Assembly (NCBI GenBank): GCA_964503455.1
Contig: CAZCZR010000011.1
Coordinates: 1 to 32,938, forward strand
Direction of reading: 5' to 3'
Length of the DNA: 32,938 nucleotides
From: CAZCZR01 sp964503455
Lineage (GTDB): Bacteria > Bacillota > Clostridia > UBA1381
The notes under the pieces are model-generated. The model saw nothing but the letters and a program-made list of their open reading frames with translations. It did no database searches and was not told the DNA's origin. The first letter of the stretch is position 1, and every line of letters starts with the position of its first letter. Both the position numbers and the translations under genes were made by a program. Shown here piece by piece: positions 7,563-15,103 of the stretch.

Positions 7563-7624
7563 ATTCAATTAGAAGTATATTTTTTACAGCGTTCCCGGAG
7601 GGAAAGAGAGGAAATTTGTAGATC

Positions 7625-8830
7625 ATGGCAAAGATAGCGATTATGGGCTATGGAACTGTCGGAGGCGGAGTATACGACATCATAAACGGTAACGCCTTCG
7701 GCATTGAAAAGCACGCCGGTCAGGATGTGGAGATCAAATATATTCTTGATATACGCGATTTTCCCGATCATCCGCGCAGGGAGCTTTTTACAAAGCAGTT
7801 TGACGATATATTGAATGACGCGCAAGTAAGCGTGGCGGCCGAGGTGATGGGAGGACTTCATCCCGCGTATGAGTTCACGAAAGCGCTTCTCGAACACGGC
7901 AAGAGCGTAGTCACCTCAAACAAGGAGCTTGTGGCGACTTACGGAACGGAGCTTTTGCATATCGCGCGCGAGAATAAGGTGAACTATTTCTTTGAGGCGA
8001 GCGTGGGCGGAGGAATACCTATAATAAGACCGATACACCAGTGCCTGACGGCGAACAACATCACGCGCATCGCCGGCATATTAAACGGCACCACCAACTA
8101 TATCCTCAACGAAATGATCAAAAAGGGCAAGAATTTTTCCGAGGCGCTTTCCGATGCCCAGGCGAAGGGCTACGCCGAGAAAAATCCGGCAGCTGATATA
8201 GAGGGACACGACGCGTGCAGAAAGATAGCGATACTCGCGTCTTTGGCAAGGGGCGTGTTTGTGGATTACAAGAATATTCCGACAGAGGGCATTACTCATG
8301 TCGCGCTTGAGGACGTTAAATACGCTCAGGCCATGGATTCCGTGATAAAGCTGATAGGCTATGCGGAATTTTGCGGCGATAAGGTCTATGCCGAGGTCGC
8401 GCCGATGATTTTAAAAGAGAATCTGCCTCTTGCGGGGGTTGACGGCGTATTCAACGCCATACTTGTAACGGGCGACAGCGTGGGCGATGTGATGTTCTAC
8501 GGCAGAGGAGCGGGCAAGCTTCCGACGGCAAGCGCCGTTGTGGCGGATATAATCGACGCCGTAAAGCATAAGGAGCGCCCCAAGGTCATAGAATGGGAAA
8601 TGCCCGACTCGAATATAATGCTTTCGGGCGACGAAAAAACTTTCAGATATTTCATCAGAACCTCCGACTCAACGGAAAGGATCGAAAAGGTCTTTTGCGG
8701 CGCCGATATCATCAGCGGCGTTATACCGGGCGAGACGGGATTTGTGACAGAGGAGCTTACGCCGAGCGGCATGGAACGGAAAAAGGAAGAGCTTTCGGAT
8801 GTGCTGTCGTGCGTAAAGGTATTTAAGTGA
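7625..8830 (+). CDS. hom: Homoserine dehydrogenase
   Basis: It reduces aspartate semialdehyde to homoserine with NAD(P)H, the branch point to threonine and methionine. The N-terminal Rossmann motif is MGYGTVGGGVYDII. It is followed by SNKELVATYG, NGTTNYILNEMIKKG and the substrate-binding block GYAEKNPAADIEGHDACRK, which carries the catalytic Lys and the conserved Glu and Asp. The product is 401 aa, about 30 residues shorter than the Bacillus enzyme; the missing part is in the C-terminal ACT domain, where residues 335-401 are a compact and divergent remnant. Feedback control by threonine may therefore be weak or different. It overlaps thrB by 4 nt and starts its own operon. Confidence 0.96.
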   Translation: MAKIAIMGYGTVGGGVYDIINGNAFGIEKHAGQDVEIKYILDIRDFPDHPRRELFTKQFDDILNDAQVSVAAEVMGGLHPAYEFTKALLEHGKSVVTSNKELVATYGTELLHIARENKVNYFFEASVGGGIPIIRPIHQCLTANNITRIAGILNGTTNYILNEMIKKGKNFSEALSDAQAKGYAEKNPAADIEGHDACRKIAILASLARGVFVDYKNIPTEGITHVALEDVKYAQAMDSVIKLIGYAEFCGDKVYAEVAPMILKENLPLAGVDGVFNAILVTGDSVGDVMFYGRGAGKLPTASAVVADIIDAVKHKERPKVIEWEMPDSNIMLSGDEKTFRYFIRTSDSTERIEKVFCGADIISGVIPGETGFVTEELTPSGMERKKEELSDVLSCVKVFK

Positions 8831-9741
8831 TAAGAGTAAAGGTGCCCGCAACGAGCGCCAATATGGGTGCGGGTTTTGATTCGCTGGGTATCGCGCTGTC
8901 GCTTTACAACACCATAGACGTCACGGAGATAAGCCATGGCATACAGATAAGACGCTCTGCCAATATGCCGTTTGCGGCTGATGAGAACAACCTGATATAC
9001 CGCGCTATGCAAAAGGTATTTACGGCGGCGGATTTTTCGCCCAAGGGCGGGATCCGCATTTCGCAGAAGTCGGATATACCCATGACGCGCGGACTCGGCT
9101 CATCGAGTGCGTGTATTGCGGGCGGTATGATAGCCGCGAATATAATCGCCGGCAGACCGTTTGATTACGGAGCTTTGCTTGATATGGCGACGGAGATGGA
9201 GGGGCATCCCGACAATGCGGCTCCGGCGTTTTTCGGAGGCTTTTGCGCATCGGCGGTGACAGAAGGCCACGTTGAGTACGTAAGCTTCAAGCCGGGGCAG
9301 AGATTCGGATTTGCCGTCATGATACCGGATTTTTTCGTGGCGACAAAAAAATCGCGCACGGCTTTGCCGGAGCTTGTAACGCATAAGGATGCGGCGCATA
9401 ATGTATCAAGGGCGGCATTGTTCGCGCTTGCAATGGCAACGGGAAAAGCGGAGGCGCTTAAGACCGGCGTTGACGACAGGCTGCACCAGCCTTACAGGAA
9501 AGGGTATATAGACGGGATAGATGAAATTTTTGAAAAAACCTATGAAGCGGGTTCGCTTGCCACTTACATAAGCGGCTCCGGACCCACGGTATTATCGGTG
9601 CTTACGGACGGCAGAGAGGATTTCAAACACAGTATGGAGAGCTTTTTTGAAAAGAACAGTCATAAATGGACCTGCAGGATACTTAGTGTGGACAATGTCG
9701 GCGCCGTTGCGGGCATAACGGGTGAATATAAAATGAGTTGA
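8827..9741 (+). CDS. thrB: Homoserine kinase
   Basis: This GHMP-family kinase phosphorylates homoserine for threonine synthesis. The 304-aa protein starts VKVPATSANMGAGFDSLGIAL, has the ATP-binding GHMP motif RGLGSSSA at 88-95, EMEGHPDNAAPA (motif with the catalytic-site Glu), and YISGSGPTVLSV near the C-terminus. The start is a GTG that shares four bases (GTGA) with the hom stop, so the two are translationally coupled. No threonine synthase gene is next to it; the third gene is the aspartokinase. Confidence 0.96.
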   Translation: MIRVKVPATSANMGAGFDSLGIALSLYNTIDVTEISHGIQIRRSANMPFAADENNLIYRAMQKVFTAADFSPKGGIRISQKSDIPMTRGLGSSSACIAGGMIAANIIAGRPFDYGALLDMATEMEGHPDNAAPAFFGGFCASAVTEGHVEYVSFKPGQRFGFAVMIPDFFVATKKSRTALPELVTHKDAAHNVSRAALFALAMATGKAEALKTGVDDRLHQPYRKGYIDGIDEIFEKTYEAGSLATYISGSGPTVLSVLTDGREDFKHSMESFFEKNSHKWTCRILSVDNVGAVAGITGEYKMS

Positions 9742-9790
9742 AGCAGCGGAGATATTCCGGGGGCTTATATATAAAAAGGAGTTAGACAAA

Positions 9791-10996
9791 ATGGGACTTG
9801 TAGTACAAAAGTACGGCGGAACCTCGGTCAGAGATGCCGAAAGGGTGATGAACGTTGCCAAACGGGTTACCGACGCGTATAAGGCGGGCAACTCGGTGGT
9901 AGTTGTGGTTTCGGCACAGGGCGACACGACGGACGATCTTATAGAAAAGGCTAAGGAGATAAACCCCTCCGCGTCAAAGCGCGAGATGGATATGCTTCTT
10001 TCGACCGGCGAGCAGATCTCGATATCGCTGCTTGCGATGGCGATAGAAAAGCTCGGATACAGGGCTGTATCGCTTACAGGCTGGCAGGCGGGCATGAAAA
10101 CGGATACCCGCTACTCGGCGTCAAGGATAAGAAATATAAACACCGAGAGAATAAAGGATGAGCTTGACAGCAAAAAGATAGTTGTTGTGGCGGGCTTTCA
10201 GGGCATAAACAAGTACGATGACATAACAACCTTGGGACGGGGAGGCTCCGATACGTCGGCGGTAGCTTTGGCGGCGGCTCTGCACGCGAATGTATGCGAG
10301 ATATACACCGATGTTGACGGCGTGTATACAGCCGATCCGAGAATCGTAAAGAACGCGCGCAAGCTTTCGGATATTTCATATGACGAGATGCTTGAGCTTG
10401 CGTCGCTCGGCGCCAACGTGCTGCATAACCGTTCGGTAGAAATGGCGAAAAAATATAGTGTAAAGTTAGCTGTTAAATCAAGCCTGAACAATAGCGAGGG
10501 CACATACGTTAAGGAGGTAAATCAAGTGGAAAAAATGCTCGTCAGAGGTGTGACAAGAGATAATGACTGCGCAAGGATAGCGCTTTGCGGCGTTGAAGAT
10601 ACTCCGGGGATCGCGTATAAGGTATTCTCTCTTATAGCGAACGCGGGTATCAGCGTTGATCTTATAATCCAGTCGATAGGCAATAACGGAAAGAAGGATA
10701 TAAGCTTTACCGTTGCCGAGGGCGATCTTGACGATGCTAAAAAGCTGCTTGAGGAGAATAAAAACGTAATCAATTATGAAAAGATGAACTGCAATAAGGA
10801 AGTATCCAAGGTATCTATCGTGGGCGCGGGCATGGTATCGAACGCCGGCGTTGCCGCTATGATGTTTGAGGCGCTTTACAACAGCCGCATCAACATAAAG
10901 ATGATAGCCACCTCGGAGATAAAGGTATCGGTTCTTGTGGCGCGGAAGGACGCGGAAAGAGCCGTTGAAGCGATACACGACAAGTTCTTCGCGTAA
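9791..10996 (+). CDS. lysC: Aspartokinase, alpha subunit (with internally started beta subunit)
   Basis: It phosphorylates aspartate, the first step to lysine, threonine and methionine. The kinase domain carries KYGGTS at residues 7-12 and GRGGSDTSAVALAAAL further on, and two ACT domains form the C-terminal third. The length, 401 aa, is that of the Bacillus aspartokinase II alpha chain. A strong ribosome site inside the gene precedes an in-frame GTG at codon 246, which would give a 156-aa regulatory chain. This is the alpha2-beta2 layout known from B. subtilis LysC. The main ATG has AAGGAG upstream. It is third in the hom-thrB-lysC operon and is followed by a terminator-like hairpin. Confidence 0.96.
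   Translation: MGLVVQKYGGTSVRDAERVMNVAKRVTDAYKAGNSVVVVVSAQGDTTDDLIEKAKEINPSASKREMDMLLSTGEQISISLLAMAIEKLGYRAVSLTGWQAGMKTDTRYSASRIRNINTERIKDELDSKKIVVVAGFQGINKYDDITTLGRGGSDTSAVALAAALHANVCEIYTDVDGVYTADPRIVKNARKLSDISYDEMLELASLGANVLHNRSVEMAKKYSVKLAVKSSLNNSEGTYVKEVNQVEKMLVRGVTRDNDCARIALCGVEDTPGIAYKVFSLIANAGISVDLIIQSIGNNGKKDISFTVAEGDLDDAKKLLEENKNVINYEKMNCNKEVSKVSIVGAGMVSNAGVAAMMFEALYNSRINIKMIATSEIKVSVLVARKDAERAVEAIHDKFFA
10511..10528 (+). promoter_or_regulatory. Internal ribosome site and GTG start of the aspartokinase beta subunit
   Basis: AAGGAGG (10511-10517), then 8 nt, then GTG at 10526-10528 in the lysC frame. It is as strong as the gene-start ribosome sites elsewhere in the window. The predicted product covers codons 246-401, the two ACT domains. 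Confidence 0.8.
10526..10996 (+). CDS. Aspartokinase beta subunit (internal start)
   Basis: This is a nested, in-frame product of 156 aa containing only the ACT regulatory domains (MLVRGVTRDNDCARIALCG onward). In B. subtilis the lysine-sensitive aspartokinase is built from the full chain and such an internally started chain, and there too the beta start is at codon 246. The internal ribosome site is seen directly; production of the chain is inferred from it and the family precedent. Confidence 0.7.
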   Translation: MEKMLVRGVTRDNDCARIALCGVEDTPGIAYKVFSLIANAGISVDLIIQSIGNNGKKDISFTVAEGDLDDAKKLLEENKNVINYEKMNCNKEVSKVSIVGAGMVSNAGVAAMMFEALYNSRINIKMIATSEIKVSVLVARKDAERAVEAIHDKFFA

Positions 10997-11025
10997 GGAT
11001 ATATTTTTCGACAGCTCAATAAATG

Positions 11026-11092
11026 ATCACAAGGAGGCGGTTGTTCCGGACTTCGCGCATAAGCGAGGGCATATCCCTTGTGATTATTTTTT
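11026..11092 (+). terminator. Branched terminator or attenuator after lysC
   Basis: The outer stem ATCACAAGG (11026-11034) with CCTTGTGAT (11076-11084) is followed by TATTTTTT. The enclosed 41 nt can fold into two small hairpins, one of them CTTCGC/GCGAGG with one wobble. A simple terminator rarely has such a branched loop; it may be an attenuator ahead of rlmB. Confidence 0.65.
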
Positions 11093-11132
11093 GGAATATA
11101 TGTATATGGCTGTGATCGTCAGGGAGGTTTTT

Positions 11133-11876
11133 ATGACGGAGAACGAAAGTCTTGTAATAGGAAGAAATCCGGTGCGCGAGCTTTTGAGATCGGGACGGGA
11201 AGTGGATAAAATAATAGTAAAAAGCGGCAGACCGGAGGGTTCGCTTGCCGAGCTTATCAAAAAGGCGCGTTCGGCGGGAATAGTCGTCACCGAAGCGGAT
11301 AAGCAGAAGCTTGACAGGATAGCGGGCGGCGAGAATCATCAGGGCATAATAGCTTACTGCGCGGAGCATACCTACGCGAGTGTTGATGACATATTAAAGC
11401 GCGCCGAGGATAGGGGCGAGCCGCCGTTTGTCATAATCTGCGACAAGATAACCGACCCTCATAATCTGGGCGCCGTGATAAGAACCGCCAACTGCGTGGG
11501 AGCGCACGGCGTTATAATTCCCAAGCGCGGCGGAGTCGGACTTACGTCCGTAGTGGCGAAAACCTCGGCGGGCGCGCTTGAATACACTCCCGTGGCAAAG
11601 GTCACAAATATAGCCTCAACGATAGATGAGCTGAAAAGGAAGGGCTTGTGGATAGCGGCGGCCGACATGAACGGCGATGAGATGTACTCGGTGGATTTAA
11701 AGGGCGCGATCGGACTGGTCATAGGCTCCGAGGGCGGCGGCATTTCGCGTCTGGTGCTTGAAAAGTGCGATTTTGCCGCAAGAATACCGATGTACGGCGA
11801 TATAAATTCGTTAAACGCTTCGGCAGCAGCCGCGGTGCTTATGTATGAGGCTTTAAGACAAAGGAAAGCGAACTGA
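11133..11876 (+). CDS. rlmB: RlmB/TrmH-type 23S rRNA 2'-O-methyltransferase
   Basis: A SPOUT-class methyltransferase predicted to 2'-O-methylate a guanosine in 23S rRNA using S-adenosylmethionine. The N-terminal substrate-binding domain (VIGRNPVRELLRSG) is followed by the knotted catalytic domain: DPHNLGAVIRTANCVGAHGVII, then GSEGGGISRL and IPMYGDINSLNASAAAAVLMYEA, which hold the cofactor loop and the catalytic Asn and Arg residues. The start at 11133 has GGGAGG 6 nt upstream and gives 247 aa, normal for the family. The longer open frame back to 10935 runs through lysC and the hairpin and is not coding. Confidence 0.93.
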   Translation: MTENESLVIGRNPVRELLRSGREVDKIIVKSGRPEGSLAELIKKARSAGIVVTEADKQKLDRIAGGENHQGIIAYCAEHTYASVDDILKRAEDRGEPPFVIICDKITDPHNLGAVIRTANCVGAHGVIIPKRGGVGLTSVVAKTSAGALEYTPVAKVTNIASTIDELKRKGLWIAAADMNGDEMYSVDLKGAIGLVIGSEGGGISRLVLEKCDFAARIPMYGDINSLNASAAAAVLMYEALRQRKAN

Positions 11877-11895
11877 ACTTGAAAGGAACGAAATC

Positions 11896-12165
11896 ATGAG
11901 AGCTATAGTAACGGTTATCGGAAAGGATAAAAAGGGCATTATCGCCAAGGTCAGCGGCGCTCTTTACGAAAACGGGATAAACATACTCGACATATCCCAG
12001 ACTATTATGCAGGATATGTTTACAATGATAATGCTGGTCGATATGACCGACTCCGCAAAGCAGGTATGGGAGCTGACGAAGGAAATAGAGGATCTCGGCT
12101 CGGAGCTGGGACTGTCCATCCACGTGCAGCGCGAGGAGCTGTTCGACTCGATGCATCGCATATAA
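11896..12165 (+). CDS. ACT domain protein (UPF0237 family)
   Basis: A stand-alone ACT domain of 89 aa (MRAIVTVIGKDKKGIIAKVSGALYE and NGINILDISQTIMQDMFTMIMLVD), the fold used to sense amino acids. It matches the UPF0237 group, whose members are usually followed by a DUF711 gene, as here 24 nt downstream. AAAGGAACG precedes the ATG. The ligand and role are not known. The pair follows amino-acid genes and rlmB on the same strand, but I cannot tell whether it shares their transcript. Confidence 0.92.
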   Translation: MRAIVTVIGKDKKGIIAKVSGALYENGINILDISQTIMQDMFTMIMLVDMTDSAKQVWELTKEIEDLGSELGLSIHVQREELFDSMHRI

Positions 12166-12189
12166 CGGCGGAAAGGAACGGCTTTTAAT

Positions 12190-13557
12190 ATGTTAAATCC
12201 ATTTGAAATACTTGAAACCATCAATATGATACAAAAGGAGAACCTGGACATCAGAACGATAACCATGGGCATCTCCCTAAAGAGCTGCGCCGATCCCGAT
12301 ATTGACGCGGTATGCGAAAAGGTTTACAACAAGATAACGTCATATGCAAAGGACCTTGTAAAGACCGGCGAGGATATAGAAAAGGAATTCGGCATCCCGA
12401 TAATAAACAAAAGAATATCCGTGACGCCGATAGCGTCTTTGGCGGACGCGCTTGATGAGCCTACCGTTGAAAAATGCGTAAGGATTGCAAAGACTCTCGA
12501 CCGCGCGGCGAAAACGTGCGGAGTCAATTTTATCGGCGGCTATACGGCGCTGGTGCATAAGGGCTTCACAAAGGGCGAGAAGATACTCATCGACTCGATA
12601 CCGCGTGCGCTTGCCGAAACGGAGCTTGTATGTTCAAGCGTAAACGTCGCGTCTACCAGAGCGGGCATAAATATGGACGCCGTCGCTCAAATGGGACGCA
12701 TTGTAAAAGAGGCGGCAGAGCTTACCAAGGAAACGCAGGGCTTTGCCTGCGCGAAGCTGGTGGTGTTCGCAAACGCCGTGGAGGACAATCCGTTTATGGC
12801 GGGAGCGTTTCACGGCGAGGGCGAGGGCGAATGTGTTATAAATGTGGGCGTGTCAGGCCCCGGCGTTGTAAAGTGCGCTCTTGAAAAGGTCAAGGGAGAG
12901 CCTTTCGGCGTTGTTGCCGATGTTATAAAGAACACGGCGTTCAAGATTACGAGAATGGGTCAGCTTGTGGCGCAGGAGGCGTCGAAGCGGCTCGGAGTGC
13001 CGTTCGGCATAGTGGATCTGTCGCTTGCCCCGACTCCGGCTGTAGGCGACAGCGTGGCGTATATACTTGAGGAAATGGGACTTGAAAAATGCGGCGCCCA
13101 CGGTACCACCGCGGCGTTGGCGCTTTTAAACGACGCGGTCAAAAAAGGCGGAGTTATGGCGTCCGGCTATGTGGGAGGTCTTTCGGGAGCGTTCATCCCC
13201 GTAAGCGAGGACGCGGGCATGATAGCCGCCGCAGAATGTGGCGCGCTGTCGCTTGAAAAGCTGGAGGCGATGACCTGCGTATGCTCCGTGGGACTTGACA
13301 TGATAGTGATCCCCGGCGATACGAGCGCATCGACCATATCCGCGATAATAGCCGACGAAGCGGCGATAGGAATGATAAACACAAAGACCACGGCTGTGAG
13401 GGTGATACCCGCGCCGGGCGCCGAGGTTGGCGACACGGTGGAATTTGGAGGACTGCTCGGTACGGGGCCGGTAATGCCGGTAAACCGTTATTCCGCCGAG
13501 GAATTTATAAAGCGAGGCGGACGTATTCCGGCGCCGATAAACAGCCTGAAGAACTGA
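12190..13557 (+). CDS. PFL-like DUF711 family protein (UPF0210)
   Basis: A 455-aa protein of the DUF711/UPF0210 family, recognised by its opening MLNPFEILETINMI and by the segments DIRTITMGISLKSCADPD, FIGGYTALVHKGF, FHGEGEGECVINVGVSGPGVV and the glycine-rich C-terminal part. Some annotation pipelines call it PFL family because of resemblance to pyruvate formate-lyase, but no enzymatic activity is established to my knowledge. Its tight pairing with the UPF0237 ACT protein upstream is conserved in other Firmicutes and suggests the two work together. The gene ends in tandem stops (TGA TAA). The ATPase operon begins about 45 nt later without an obvious promoter between. Confidence 0.92.
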   Translation: MLNPFEILETINMIQKENLDIRTITMGISLKSCADPDIDAVCEKVYNKITSYAKDLVKTGEDIEKEFGIPIINKRISVTPIASLADALDEPTVEKCVRIAKTLDRAAKTCGVNFIGGYTALVHKGFTKGEKILIDSIPRALAETELVCSSVNVASTRAGINMDAVAQMGRIVKEAAELTKETQGFACAKLVVFANAVEDNPFMAGAFHGEGEGECVINVGVSGPGVVKCALEKVKGEPFGVVADVIKNTAFKITRMGQLVAQEASKRLGVPFGIVDLSLAPTPAVGDSVAYILEEMGLEKCGAHGTTAALALLNDAVKKGGVMASGYVGGLSGAFIPVSEDAGMIAAAECGALSLEKLEAMTCVCSVGLDMIVIPGDTSASTISAIIADEAAIGMINTKTTAVRVIPAPGAEVGDTVEFGGLLGTGPVMPVNRYSAEEFIKRGGRIPAPINSLKN

Positions 13558-13602
13558 TAAAGCTTTTATATTCTGTTTCGGCGAAAGGAGGTGAGAGGAG
13601 CT

Positions 13603-13914
13603 ATGCTTGAAGAAGTTGCTCAAAGACTCATGGAAATTGAAGATGACGCCCGAAGGGTGGTGGCGCAGGCGAAGGACGCGCAGGAGCGTCTTAACGATGA
13701 CATAAAGGAAGCGGATGACAAAATGCGCGCCGATATAGAAAAGCGGGTGAACAGCCGCTGCGACAAGATCAAGGCGTATGAGGACGGCGAAGCGGGGCGC
13801 AGGATAGAAGAAATTAAAAGCGGCCTCGAAAAGAAAAGCCGCGCTCTTGACGAAAGCTATGCCAAAAATGCCGCGGCGTGGGCGGATGATATATTTGCAA
13901 GAATTATCAGCTGA
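13603..13914 (+). CDS. V-type ATPase subunit G/H (peripheral stalk)
   Basis: A 103-aa, almost wholly helical and charged protein (LEEVAQRLMEIEDDARRVVAQAKDAQE, then a long Lys/Glu/Asp/Arg-rich coiled coil). This is the signature of the G/H peripheral stalk subunit that pairs with subunit E in prokaryotic V-type ATPases. The position as first gene of the operon agrees. The ATG at 13603 is 8 nt from AAAGGAGGTGA; the open frame 12 nt longer begins inside that site and is not used. Sequence conservation is low in this subunit, so the call rests on composition and context. Confidence 0.82.
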   Translation: MLEEVAQRLMEIEDDARRVVAQAKDAQERLNDDIKEADDKMRADIEKRVNSRCDKIKAYEDGEAGRRIEEIKSGLEKKSRALDESYAKNAAAWADDIFARIIS

Positions 13915-13955
13915 TATAGGGGCATCCCAAAGTTATTTGAAAAGAGGTGTTTTGT

Positions 13956-14993
13956 ATGAGCGCTCGCTACTGCGCGGTTTCCGCCAAGCTTAAGGCGATG
14001 AGCCGCGGAAGCATGAAACGGCGCGATTTTGAGGAAATACTCGCAAAGCCCACGGTAAAGGATATTTTCGATTATCTCAGAACAGAAACAATGTACGGAG
14101 AAAGCCTTGCCGCTCTTGACGGCGAGGAGATCCACCGGCGCGACGTGGAAGCGCATCTGAAGAACGGTCTTTTGCACGAGTTCGGCAGGATATATGAATT
14201 TCTGGATCTTAACCAAAAAAAGCTGCTTGAATATTGGTTTATGAGATATGAGGTAGAGTACCTTAAAAACAGCCTGCGCTATATATTCAACGGCGAGGAC
14301 GACAGAACGTATGAGCTGCATAAGGGAGTTGCGGAATTTTTTTCGGAACACACGAAAATAGATGCCGGCGAGGCGGTAAAGGCTTTAACTCTTGACGAGT
14401 TTATTAAAGCGTGCGCCGGATCGCCCTATTATGCGGTGCTGGAAAGGGCAAAAAGCATAGACGCCGACTGCTTTTCCATATGTATGATGCTTGACAGGTT
14501 CTATTATATAGAGCTTTGGCGGGCAAAGGACAAATATCTTACGAGAGAAGAAGCGGACATATTCGCCAACCTTGTGGGCAGCCGCATAGATATGCTGAAT
14601 ATGATCTGGATATACAGAGGGAAAAAGTACTTTAATTTTGATCCGGATATGATGTTTACCTACATTATTCCGGTAAGGAACCGGCTGACCCCCGACAATA
14701 TAAAAGCAATGGTTGGCGCCAAAAACGCCGCCGAAATGACTGACGCAGTGAAAGCAACAAAATATGCGCCGTTATTCGATATGGTTGCCGAGGACGGATA
14801 TTACGCGGAAGAGCAGTTCAGGCGGCTTTGCAAAAAGGACGCCGCAAGGATCATGAATACTCGTCCGCTCAGCATGGCGGCAATATTTGCCTATCTTTAC
14901 ATGAGAGAGGCGGAGATAGACGACATAACCACCGTTATAGAAGGCGTGCGTTACGGACTTTCTCCGGAGCAAATAAGGCAGCATATTTTTTAA
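13956..14993 (+). CDS. ntpC: V-type ATPase subunit C (central stalk adaptor)
   Basis: Subunit C (the AC39/d-type adaptor) couples the membrane c-ring to the rotor axle. The 345-aa protein is helical and has the usual repeated-domain texture: RYCAVSAKLKAMSRG at the start, LNQKKLLEYWFMRYEVEYLKNSLRYIF, LTREEADIFANLVGSRIDMLNMIWIYRGKKYF and the C-terminal GVRYGLSPEQIRQHIF. The ATG at 13956 lies 8 nt from AAGAGG; the track-length alternative nine bases upstream is less well placed. The spacer to the next gene is 110 nt and can fold. Confidence 0.9.
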   Translation: MSARYCAVSAKLKAMSRGSMKRRDFEEILAKPTVKDIFDYLRTETMYGESLAALDGEEIHRRDVEAHLKNGLLHEFGRIYEFLDLNQKKLLEYWFMRYEVEYLKNSLRYIFNGEDDRTYELHKGVAEFFSEHTKIDAGEAVKALTLDEFIKACAGSPYYAVLERAKSIDADCFSICMMLDRFYYIELWRAKDKYLTREEADIFANLVGSRIDMLNMIWIYRGKKYFNFDPDMMFTYIIPVRNRLTPDNIKAMVGAKNAAEMTDAVKATKYAPLFDMVAEDGYYAEEQFRRLCKKDAARIMNTRPLSMAAIFAYLYMREAEIDDITTVIEGVRYGLSPEQIRQHIF

Positions 14994-15003
14994 ACATAGA
15001 AAT

Positions 15004-15078
15004 CGGCAGCCTCGAAGGAACCGCGATGCCTGTCATCGGGTTTTAGGCTTGCCGCCGCCGTTGTGCGTTGATCAACGG
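15004..15078 (+). promoter_or_regulatory. Folded spacer between ATPase C and I genes
   Basis: CGGCAGCC (15004-15011) pairs with GGCTTGCCG (15046-15054) with one bulge, enclosing a CGATG/CATCG hairpin (15024-15038). A second hairpin, CCGTTG/CAACGG, follows at 15058-15078. There is no U-run, so this is not a terminator; it may affect processing or stability. Confidence 0.45.
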
Positions 15079-15103
15079 CATTTCATAAAAAGGAGGGAGA
15101 GCT

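Larger units (their letters stand above)
7286..7624. other. Divergent intergenic region between the pan operon and hom
   Basis: This 339-nt gap holds two back-to-back promoters. Between them lie a 12-bp perfect palindrome (7336-7347) and an inverted pair of a 12-mer (7384-7395 and 7475-7486) that recurs upstream of the sugar ABC gene. I see no convincing gene, T-box or known riboswitch; the 81-codon frame across it lacks a ribosome site. Confidence 0.7.

Noticed and set aside
7563..7624. Possible lysine riboswitch or T-box before hom
   Set aside because: The predicted leader is only about 55 nt, too short for either class, and no matching conserved core is seen.
10935..11132. N-terminal extension of rlmB
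   Set aside because: The upstream frame runs through the lysC end and the branched hairpin, and a good ribosome site sets the start at 11133.
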